From positions 496,001 to 560,000 of the forward strand of contig CAWKGA010000009.1 of the NCBI GenBank assembly GCA_963849095.1: a stretch of DNA of 64,000 nucleotides, in the 5' to 3' direction. The notes under the pieces were generated by a model. It searched no databases, had not been told where the DNA came from, and saw only the letters and a list, made by a program, of their open reading frames with translations. The number at the start of each line of letters is the position of its first letter. Position 1 is the stretch's first letter. The position numbers were made by a program, and so were the translations under genes. The stretch comes from JASHUC01 sp963849095 (GTDB lineage: Bacteria; Pseudomonadota; Gammaproteobacteria; Steroidobacterales; Steroidobacteraceae). Shown piece after piece: positions 12,277-19,843 of the stretch.

Positions 12277-14538
12277 CTAGGGTCCCGGCTTGCGCTCGCC
12301 GGCCGGGACACTGCGGGAGCCCGCCAGCGCCTTCTCGAGCGCCGCGGTGAGCGGCTTCAGGAAGAAGGATCCGGCCGGCATCACGTCGGCTCGGACGCCG
12401 CGAGTCGCGAGCGCGGCCGCCACGACGGGTCCCACGGCCGCCACGAGGGTCTTCGCCAGCGCGCGGCTCGCGAGGTCCTCGAGTCCGGCGGAGAACAGGC
12501 GCTCCACCTGCGATGCGCTGGTAAACGCGATGGCATCCACCGCGCCCGACGCCATCCGCTCGAGCAGCACGCGGACGGCCCGCTCGTCGGCCTCATCGGC
12601 ATAGACGTAAGGGGCGACCGGCAGGACGCTCGCGCCGGCGCCCTGCAGGAACTCGACGAGGGGCAGGTTCGGCTCGGCGCCGTAGAGCTGCAAGCCGACG
12701 CGACGGCCTTTGAGATCCACGCGGCGCAGCGCGCCGATGATCCCTGCCGTGGTGGGGGGCTCCGCGGGAAGGTCGGCGCCGAGCCCGAGCTCCTTCAGCG
12801 CGCGCACCGGCTTCGGGCCGCGCGTGATCTTGCGTACACGGGCGAGCTCGCGAACGAATGGCGTTTTCAATGAAGGCTCGTGGCCCTCGATGCACCCGAT
12901 GAGTCGGCGCAGGCCCTCGCCGGTGAGCAGGATGAGGTCGTCGCAGGCGCCCTCCGCGAAGCGGCGGGCCCACGCGAGTACCAGCGCGGGATCCGGCGCG
13001 TCGCGGATGGCGACCAGCGGACAGCGCAGCACGCTCGCGCCGCGCCGCTCCAGCAGGCCGGCGAAGACGTCGAGCTCGCGAGTCTCAGGTACCGCGATCG
13101 TTCGCCCGGCAAGCGGTGAGGGGCTCATGGGGGAGCTTAGTACGCCGACGCTCCTCACGCACTTGCCGTTCGCGGGCGGCACCTCGAGGTTTGCGTTCGC
13201 ATCCTGCGGCAGCGCCCAGACGAGCCAGCGCTCACGCAAGGTGAGCACCAGGAGGAATGCAAGGGCAGCCAGCGCGCCGAAGACGGCGAAGCCGAGCTGG
13301 TAGCTGCCCGTGCCCTGCCGCACGATTCCCATCACCACCGGCAGGTAGAAGCCGCCGATTCCGCCCGCCGCGCCAATGATGCCGGTCATGAGGCCGGTCC
13401 TCTCCTTCCAGCGGTGCGGTACGAGCTGGAACGTCGCTCCGTTTCCGAGCCCGAAGCACAGATAGAGCACGGCAAGCAGCGCGATGCCGCCGCTCAAGGA
13501 AGGCATGAGCGCCGCGAACCCCAGATTCGAGATCGCGACGCCGAGCAGCACCACGAGCAGCGCCCGCACGCCCGAGACGCGGTCGGCGATGAGCCCTCCG
13601 ACCGGGCGGACCATGGCGCCGGTGAAGGACAGCACGCCCATCACGAGCCCCGAATGGACCTTCGAGATCCCATATTCAGTGGTGAGGAGCAGGCTCACGT
13701 ACGAGGACATGCCGACGAATCCACCGAAGGTGATGCCGTACACCAGCATCAGCACCCAGGCGTCGCGTTCTGCGAGGACACCGAGGTACTTGCGGGGAAG
13801 GACGGCGAGGGCGAGCAGAGCGCCGAGCAGCGGCAGCAGCAGCTGTCCGGTCCCCTGCGAGCCGAGCGCGCCGCCGCCCACGAGGAGGACCAGCGCGGTG
13901 AGACCCGTGAACGCGACCGCGAAGCCGGCGAAGGCGCGCGGCGCGCTGCCGCTCTTCGCGCTCTCATCGCGCGCCCAGATCAGCATGGCCGCCGCCGCGA
14001 GCGCGAGCAGCGGCAGCACCGCAGCCGTCGCGCTCCGCCATCCGAGATGCTCGGCGAGCCCGGGGAGCAGGAAGCCGTCGAGCACCGCTCCCACGTTGCC
14101 GGCCGCGGCGAGTCCGAGAACCAGGCCCTGCACCTGCGGCGGGTAGCTGCTGCCCGCGATGGGCAACGCGATCGCGAAGCTGGCGCCCCCCACGCCGAGG
14201 AACGCTCCGAGAACGAGCAACAGGTCGTAGCTCGGCGTCACGGGCGTGAGGAGCGCAAGCGAGGGGACGGAGGAGAGCGCGATGCCGATGAGAGCGAGCC
14301 GCCTGCCGTCGACGCATTGAAACAGATTGCCGAGCGTCACCCGGACGATGGACGCGGCGAGCACCGGCACGGCCACGAGGAACGCCGACTGCGCGGGCGA
14401 TAGCGAGATCTGCCTGGAGATGAACGGGGCAAGCGGTCCGAACAGGACCCACACCGTGAACCCTGTGTCGAAGTACACGAAGCAGGCGATCAGAGACTTC
14501 CAGTTTCCGCGGCGCAGGGATGCCATCAGAGGGCTCAT
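12277..14538 (-). CDS. NarK/NasA-type nitrate MFS transporter fused in frame to uroporphyrinogen-III synthase (HemD)
   Basis: One uninterrupted 753-residue frame. Residues 1 to about 460 form a 12-helix major facilitator of the nitrate/nitrite porter group, with conserved Gly-rich helices such as MTGIIGAAGGIGGFYLP. From the internal methionine at residue 471 (ATG at 13128) the sequence is a HemD domain of about 280 residues (GRTIAVPETRELD; TSASQVERLF near the end). HemD closes the linear tetrapyrrole to uroporphyrinogen III, precursor of the sirohaem needed by nitrite reductase, so both halves suit nitrate assimilation. No stop separates them. Separate translation from 13128, or a stop removed by a base error (a TAA lies 12 nt upstream of the ATG in another frame), remains possible. 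The start overlaps the nasT stop (ATGA). Confidence 0.82.
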   Translation of the reverse strand: MSPLMASLRRGNWKSLIACFVYFDTGFTVWVLFGPLAPFISRQISLSPAQSAFLVAVPVLAASIVRVTLGNLFQCVDGRRLALIGIALSSVPSLALLTPVTPSYDLLLVLGAFLGVGGASFAIALPIAGSSYPPQVQGLVLGLAAAGNVGAVLDGFLLPGLAEHLGWRSATAAVLPLLALAAAAMLIWARDESAKSGSAPRAFAGFAVAFTGLTALVLLVGGGALGSQGTGQLLLPLLGALLALAVLPRKYLGVLAERDAWVLMLVYGITFGGFVGMSSYVSLLLTTEYGISKVHSGLVMGVLSFTGAMVRPVGGLIADRVSGVRALLVVLLGVAISNLGFAALMPSLSGGIALLAVLYLCFGLGNGATFQLVPHRWKERTGLMTGIIGAAGGIGGFYLPVVMGIVRQGTGSYQLGFAVFGALAALAFLLVLTLRERWLVWALPQDANANLEVPPANGKCVRSVGVLSSPMSPSPLAGRTIAVPETRELDVFAGLLERRGASVLRCPLVAIRDAPDPALVLAWARRFAEGACDDLILLTGEGLRRLIGCIEGHEPSLKTPFVRELARVRKITRGPKPVRALKELGLGADLPAEPPTTAGIIGALRRVDLKGRRVGLQLYGAEPNLPLVEFLQGAGASVLPVAPYVYADEADERAVRVLLERMASGAVDAIAFTSASQVERLFSAGLEDLASRALAKTLVAAVGPVVAAALATRGVRADVMPAGSFFLKPLTAALEKALAGSRSVPAGERKPGP

Positions 14539-15152
14539 CGGGAGTCTCCTCCGCTCGGCTCGGGCCGCTTCAGCAGGCGTGCCGCGGTGAGCAGGCTCTG
14601 CGCCACCTCGGCGACCCGCCGGTTCTCGTTCATCGCGGCCCTGCGCAGCAGCGCATACGCTTCCTCCTCGGTGAGGCTCCGCTCCTTCATGAGGATTCCC
14701 TTCGCGCGATCGACGATCTTGCGATCCGCGAGCGCCTGCTTCGCGTCCTCGAGTTCATCGCGGATGCGGTTGAATGCGTGGAAGCGGCTCACGGCGAGCT
14801 CGAGAATGGATTTCACCCGCTCCTTCTTCAGACCATCGACGATATAGGCGCCGACGCCGGCGTCCACCGCCGCGGCGATCATGTCGGGATCCGAGCGGTC
14901 CACGAACATCGCGATTGGCCGCCGCACGCTGCGCGAGACCTGGAATATCTGCTCGAGCACATCGCGATCGGGGTTCGCGAGGTCGATGAAGATCACATCC
15001 GGATCGGCGTCGAGGATCCGGCGCAGCAGGTTTTGCATGTCGCGGACCGCGATCACGTCCGCGCAGCCCGCCTCGCGCAGGCCCTCCTCCAGAACGGACG
15101 CCCGCAATATGTTCTGGCCGACCAGCAAGATCCTCGATCCGGTTTCGCTCAT
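14535..15152 (-). CDS. nasT: NasT-type ANTAR antitermination regulator
   Basis: 205 residues from the ATG at 15152. Residues 7-120 form a receiver-like domain (RILLVGQN; VIFIDLANPDRD); the C-terminal part is an ANTAR domain (DRKIVDRAKGILMKER, EEEAYALLRRAAM). ANTAR regulators bind paired RNA hairpins and prevent terminator formation in leaders of nitrate/nitrite assimilation operons. Here a leader with hairpins and a terminator lies directly upstream of the divergent nirB. NasT is usually held inactive by NasS when nitrate is absent; no nasS lies in this window. There is no clear Shine-Dalgarno sequence before the start, and a sigma-54 promoter match lies just upstream. Confidence 0.88.
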   Translation of the reverse strand: MSETGSRILLVGQNILRASVLEEGLREAGCADVIAVRDMQNLLRRILDADPDVIFIDLANPDRDVLEQIFQVSRSVRRPIAMFVDRSDPDMIAAAVDAGVGAYIVDGLKKERVKSILELAVSRFHAFNRIRDELEDAKQALADRKIVDRAKGILMKERSLTEEEAYALLRRAAMNENRRVAEVAQSLLTAARLLKRPEPSGGDSR

Positions 15153-15164
15153 GAGCCCGGAGGT

Positions 15165-15180
15165 TGCAACGCTCGTGCCG
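15165..15180 (-). promoter_or_regulatory. Sigma-54 (-24/-12) promoter match facing nasT
   Basis: Read on the minus strand, CGGCACGAGCGTTGCA fits the sigma-54 consensus TGGCACGN4TTGCW with one mismatch at the first base and correct GG-to-GC spacing. The predicted RNA start (about 15154) would lie only two bases before the nasT ATG, giving a nearly leaderless mRNA, which agrees with the absence of a ribosome binding site. Start site and activity are inferred. Confidence 0.5.
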
Positions 15181-15295
15181 ATCTCGCTGGCGGGGTCCGC
15201 GCTCGCGAGCGCCGTGGAGCCGCCGGGCGAGGCGGAAATGCGGCGCATTCGAGATTTAGACCCGCGGGGCGAGCCGCATTTCGGCGCGGCTCACC

Positions 15296-15310
15296 GCACG
15301 CCACAGGCGC
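15296..15310. promoter_or_regulatory. Second NtrC-like enhancer site (imperfect)
   Basis: GCAC-N7-GCGC, one base off the NtrC core GCAC-N7-GTGC. Its centre is 33 bp from the better site at 15328-15343, close to the 32-bp spacing of the two NtrC sites at E. coli glnA. Confidence 0.4.
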
Positions 15311-15327
15311 ACGGGCGGCGCCGCCGA

Positions 15328-15343
15328 TGCACGAACATCGTGC
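15328..15343. promoter_or_regulatory. NtrC-like enhancer site
   Basis: TGCACGAACATCGTGC is a perfect dyad of the form GCAC-N7-GTGC and differs from the NtrC site of E. coli glnA (TGCACCAACATGGTGC) by only two compensating bases. It lies roughly midway between the two divergent sigma-54 promoter matches, about 160 bp from the predicted nirB start and 180 bp from that of nasT, a normal distance for a bacterial enhancer. Confidence 0.6.
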
Positions 15344-15470
15344 GCCGCCGCTCGCCGTTGCCCCATCTCAGGTCGCCGGGCGAGGGCTCTCGAGGGCTGA
15401 GCGTCCGCGCGACCCACCGTAAGTCGTTGTATGCGCGGGCTGCAGAGCGTTCTTCGGTCCACGGCCGGCG

Positions 15471-15486
15471 TGGCATACGGGTTGCA
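15471..15486 (+). promoter_or_regulatory. Sigma-54 promoter match for the nirB operon
   Basis: TGGCATACGGGTTGCA matches every position of the consensus TGGCAYRN4TTGCW. The transcript would start near 15497, about 150 nt before the nirB ATG. That leaves room for the leader hairpins and terminator. Activity is inferred; an RpoN promoter with NtrC sites is well known for nitrate-assimilation operons. Confidence 0.7.
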
Positions 15487-15503
15487 TCGTCAACCCTCGC
15501 TTG

Positions 15504-15557
15504 GACGAGTCCGTCCCCTCGGGCTCGTCGCGAGGGCGGGTCGAGTCTCGACTCGCC
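15504..15557 (+). ncRNA. nirB leader RNA: two tandem hairpins before a terminator
   Basis: Hairpin 1 (15504-15529) has a 10-bp stem (GACGAG/CTCGTC outside, CCG/CGG inside, one G-U pair) and a hexaloop UCCCCU. Hairpin 2 (15535-15557) has a 10-bp stem GGCGGGUCGA/UCGACUCGCC and a small loop. The order hairpin-hairpin-terminator resembles the NasR/NasT-controlled leaders of nas operons. The hexaloop does not carry the A1/G4 bases described for ANTAR targets, so binding by NasT is a guess from context. Confidence 0.5.
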
Positions 15558-15563
15558 ACGGCA

Positions 15564-15622
15564 GCGCCGCCGATCTCGTGCCACGAGCCCCCGTGTCACG
15601 ATTTCGGTCGGCGCTTTTTTTT
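15564..15622 (+). terminator. Intrinsic terminator in the nirB leader (attenuator)
   Basis: The arm GCGCCGCCGA (15564-15573) pairs with TCGGTCGGCGC (15604-15614) with one bulged T, followed at once by eight T (15615-15622). An inner CTCGT/ACGAG hairpin can form in the loop. It lies 23 bp before the nirB ATG, downstream of the sigma-54 promoter, so it would stop nirB transcription unless antiterminated, presumably by NasT. Confidence 0.75.
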
Positions 15623-15645
15623 GCAATTAGGATGGACTGCGAGCC

Positions 15646-18209
15646 ATGCAAGGCAAAATCGTCGTCGCCGGCAACGGAATGGTCGGCCAGCGCTTTCTCG
15701 AAGCGCTGGCGGAAGGCTCGAGTGCGCTCGACGTGACCGTGTTCGCGGAGGAAAGCCGCCCAGCATACGATCGCGTTCAACTTTCGAGCGTCTTCAGCGG
15801 CAAGACGGCCGGCGACCTCACGCTTGCGCCGGCGGACTTTTTCGAGAGTCGCGGCATCACTCTGCATCTGAGCGAGCGCGTCACCGGCATCGACCGTGAG
15901 TCGAAGTTCGTGCGCACGGCGCTCGGCCGCGAGGTGACCTACGACACTCTCGTACTGGCGACCGGATCGTATCCCTTCATTCCGCCGGTGCCGGGTCGGC
16001 ATCGCCCCGCGTGCTTCGTTTATCGCACCCTCGAGGATCTGGAAGGCATTCGAGCCGCCGCGCGGGACGCGCGCTCGGGCGCCGTGGTGGGCGGCGGCCT
16101 GCTCGGGCTCGAGGCGGCAAAGGCCCTGCGCGATCTGGGGCTCGAGACGCACGTCGTCGAGTTTGCGCCGCGCCTGATGGCGCTGCAGGTGGACGAGATG
16201 GGCGGTGCGCTGCTGCGCCGGAAGATCGAAGCGCTCGGCGTGCACGTGCTCACCGGCAAGAGCACGCGCGAGATCTCCGCCGGCGCGCGCGCGCGCCACC
16301 GCATGGACTTCACCGACGGCTCCGAGCTGGAAGTGGATCTGATCGTCTTCTCCGCCGGCATCCGGCCCTGTGATGCGCTCGGCCGCAGCGCCGGTCTCGC
16401 GGTGGGCGAGCGCGGCGGCATCGTGATCGACGATACCTGCCGCACCTCCGATCCGTCGATCTACGCCATCGGCGAGTGCGCCCTGTGGAACGGACAGATC
16501 TTCGGGCTCGTGGCGCCGGGCTACCAGATGGCGGAGGTCGCCGCGGCACACATTGCCGGCGACCGCGGCGCGCTTCACGGGCGCCGATCTCAGCACGAAG
16601 CTCAAGCTGCTCGGCGTGGACGTGGCATCGATCGGCGATGCGCATGCGGCGTCTCCAGGCGCGCAGTGCTACACGTTCGTGGACGAGCGCCGGCAGCTCT
16701 ACAAGAAGCTCGTCGTGGACGAGTCCGGACAGCGCCTCCTCGGCGGCGTCCTGGTCGGGGACGCGGAGAGCTTCGGCGAATGGCTGCAGATGATGCTCAA
16801 CCGCCTGCCGCTGCCCGAGCGCCCGGAGGAGCTGATCCTGCCGGCGGCGGCCGGCGCGCCGGGCGGCGGGGCGGAGGCTCCATCGGGTCTTGCGGCGCTC
16901 GCGCCCTCCGCCCAGATCTGCTCCTGCAATAACGTGAGCAAACAGTCGATCTGCGCGGCCGTCGAGCAGGGCTGCACGACGGTCGGCGCGATCAAGGCGA
17001 AGACCCGGGCCTCGACGACCTGCGGCGGCTGCGCGTCGCTCGTCGCGCAGATTCTCAACGCAGAGCTCGAGCGCCGCGGCATGGCGGTCAACACCCGTCT
17101 CTGCGAGCACTTCCCGTACTCGCGGCAGCAGCTGTTCCATCTCGTCCGCGTCGGCGGCCTCAAGAGCTTCGCCGATGCGCTCGCGAAGCACGGCAAGGGC
17201 CTCGGGCTGCGACGTCTGCAAGCCGGCCGTCGCGTCCATCCTCGCCTCGTGCTGGAACGAGTTCGTGCTGGCCCCGGACAAGCAGCCGCTGCAGGACACG
17301 AACGACTACTACCTCGCCAATCATGCAGAAGGACGGCACGTACTCCGTCGTGCCGCGCGTTCCCGGAGGCGAGATCACGCCGCAGAAGCTCATCGCGATC
17401 GGCCAGGTGGCGGAGAAGTACGGGCTCTACACCAAGATCACCGGCGGCCAGCGCATCGACCTGCTTCGGCGCCCGCGTGGACCAGCTGCCGCTGATCTGG
17501 AGGGAGCTGATCGCCGCCGGCTTCGAGTCCGGGCACGCCTACGGCAAGGCGATGCGCACGGTGAAGTCCTGCGTGGGCTCGACCTGGTGCCGCTACGGCG
17601 TGCAGGACAGCGTCGGCCTCGCGATCGAGATCGAGAACCGCTACAAGGGACTGCGCTCGCCGCACAAGCTCAAGTTCGGTGTGTCCGGTTGCACGCGCGA
17701 ATGCGCCGAGGCGCAGGGCAAGGACGTGGGCATCATCGCGACGGAGACGCGGCTGGAATCTCTACGTTTGCGGCAACGGCGGCATGAAGCCGCGCCACGC
17801 CGAGCTGCTCGCGGCCGATCTCGACAAGCCGACGCTCATCCGCTACATCGACCGCTTCCTGATGTTCTACATCCGCACCGCCGATCGCCTGCAGCGTACC
17901 GCGACGTGGCGCGACCATCTCGAGGGCGGCCTCGAGTATCTCAAGGAGGTGGTCTGCGAGGACAAGCTCGGCATCGCGCGCGGAGCTCGAGGCCGACATG
18001 GCGCGGGTGATCGACGGGCTATCAATGCGAATGGAAGCGAGCGGTCGAGGACCCCGCGGACGCTCGAGCGCTTCCGCCACTTCGTCAACAGCGACGCGCG
18101 CGACGACAGCGTCGTGTTTGTCACCGAGCGCGGCCAGATCCGGCCCGCCACGCCGACCGAGCGGGGCAAGCGTGCCGAGGCGCCTCGGAGCGAGGACGCT
18201 CTCGCATGA
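15646..18209 (+). pseudogene. nirB: NirB, large subunit of assimilatory NADH-nitrite reductase; frame broken eight times
   Basis: The segments add up to one NirB of about 851 residues, the normal family size. In order they encode an FAD/NAD(P) oxidoreductase (VVAGNGMVGQRF; VVGGGLLGLEA), a BFD-type [2Fe-2S] domain (CSCNNVSK, CGGC), a second Cys pair (CDVCKP), and the sirohaem-[4Fe-4S] half with Cys-x5-Cys (CVGSTWC) and Cys-x3-Cys (CTREC). The frame shifts by +1 near 16567, 17207, 17322, 17464, 17750, 17982, 18016 and 18062. Each is repaired by removing one base, and the corrected length is a multiple of three. Conservation is excellent on both sides of every break, so clustered base-calling error or very recent decay is more likely than an ancient pseudogene. 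An intact enzyme would reduce nitrite to ammonium with NADH. Confidence 0.85.
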
Positions 18210-18240
18210 ACGCCGCCCGCCGCGCGAAGGACCTCGTTCC

Positions 18241-19837
18241 ATGAGCGCCTGGACCTCGGTCTGCAGGCTGTCCCAGGTGCTGCCGAACGCCGGAGCGTGC
18301 GCGCTCGTCGACGGTCGAGCAGATCGCCGTGTTCCGCGCGGGCGATGCGGTGTTTGCGATCGACAATTTCGATCCGGCGGGCGAGGCCAACGTGCTCTCG
18401 CGCGGCATCGTCGGCGACATCAACGGCGAGCTGGTCGTCGCCTCACCCCTCTACAAGCATCACTTCAGCCTCGCGACCGGCCGCTGCCTCGAGGACCCGG
18501 CCGTGTCCGCCAATGTCTATCCGGTGCGTGTCCTCGACGGCCGCATCTGGGTGAGCGCCGAGCCGCACCGGCTCTCGTCCGCGGCGCGGCGCCGCAGGCT
18601 GGTCGTGGTCGGCAATGGCATGGCCGGGATGCGCGTGGTGGAGCAGTTGCTGGAGTTCGCGCCGGACGCGTACGACGTGACGGTCCTCGGCGCCGAGCCG
18701 CACGTCAACTACAACCGGATCCTCCTCTCCCCTCTCCTCGCGGGCGAGAAGCGCGTGGAGGAGATCATCCTGCATTCGCGGGAGTGGTACGCGGAACACC
18801 AGGTGGCTCTGCATACCGGCGATCCAGCGGTCTCGATCGATCGCCGCGGCCGGCTCGTCAAGTCCTCGAGCGGCCTCGAGCTGCCTTACGACCGGCTCCT
18901 CATCGCCACGGGATCGAGGCCCATCGTCCTGCCGATTCCCGGAGCGCAGCTTCCCGGAGTGGTGACGTTTCGCGACCTCAAGGACGTGGACTCGATGCTC
19001 CAGGCGGCGCGCCGCTATCGACGCGCGGCCGTGATCGGCGGGGGCCTGCTCGGTCTCGAGGCGGCCCACGCGCTCGTGCGCCGGGGCATGAGCGTCACGG
19101 TCGTGCATCTCCTCGACACGCTGATGGAGCGGCAGCTCGACGCCGCCGCCGCCGCGCTTCTGAAAGCCTCTCTGGAGACCCGGGGTCTCGACTTTCGCAT
19201 GTCGGCCGAGACGGTGGCCGTGCTCGGGAACGATCGGGCCGCGGGGCTGCGCTTCGCGGACGGCAGCGAGCTCGAGGCCGACCTCATCGTGATGGCGGCG
19301 GGTATCCGCCCCAACGTGGATCTCGCGCGCGGCGCCGGGCTGCGCTGCGAGCGAGGCATCCTCGTCGACGACACGATGCAAACCTACGACCCGAGCGTCT
19401 ACGCCGTCGGGGAGTGCGTCCAGCACCGCAACAACACGTTCGGCCTGGTGGCGCCGCTCTGGGAGCAGGCGCGCGTCTGCGCCGTGCACCTTGCAGAGCT
19501 CGGGGTCAGCCGCTATCGAGGAGTGCTGCCGGCGGCTCAACTCAAAGTGACCGGCATCGAGCTGTACTCGGCCGGCGACTTTGCGGCGATTGAGGGCGGC
19601 GAGTCGCTCGTGCTGCGCGACCGACGGCGCGGCATCTACAAGCGGCTCGTCGTTCGCGACAGCAGGCTGCGCGGCGTCGTACTGTACGGCGACGTGCAGC
19701 ACGGGCAGTGGTACCTCGATCTGATGTCGGCCGGCGAGGATGTGACGCCGCTCCGCGATCAGCTGCTCTTCGGGCCCATCGGCACGATGGGTCCGGGCGG
19801 CCTGCAAGGCCCGAGCGGCGCCGTCAAGACTGGGTAG
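18241..19837 (+). pseudogene. NirD domain fused to an NirB/NasB-like FAD-NAD(P) oxidoreductase; one +1 break
   Basis: It starts at ATG 18241 (MSAWTSVCRLSQVLP). The frame shifts by +1 near 18313 and then stays open to 19837, giving about 531 residues when one base is removed. Residues 1 to about 110 match nitrite reductase small subunit NirD (DNFDPAGEANVLSRGIVGD; ASPLYKHHFSL; GRCLEDP). Residues from about 120 form a two-dinucleotide-fold oxidoreductase (VVVGNGMAGMRVVEQL; VIGGGLLGLEAAHAL; YAVGECVQHRNN) like the N-terminal part of NirB or the NasB subunit of nitrate reductase. It is probably the NADH-to-reductase electron-transfer partner for NasC and/or NirB. The stop lies six bases before nasC. 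Whether fusion and break are real needs resequencing. Confidence 0.78.
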
Positions 19838-19843
19838 CGCCCG

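Noticed and set aside
15480..15497. Hairpin GGGTTG-CATCGT-CAACCC as the first ANTAR target.
   Set aside because: It overlaps the -12 region of the sigma-54 promoter and would lie outside the predicted transcript; its loop has A and G at positions 2 and 5, not 1 and 4.
16560..18320. Programmed +1 frameshifting in nirB as an established system.
   Set aside because: The nine sites share no common slippery codon or stop-codon context that I can see; clustered sequence error is simpler, so it is listed only as something to test.
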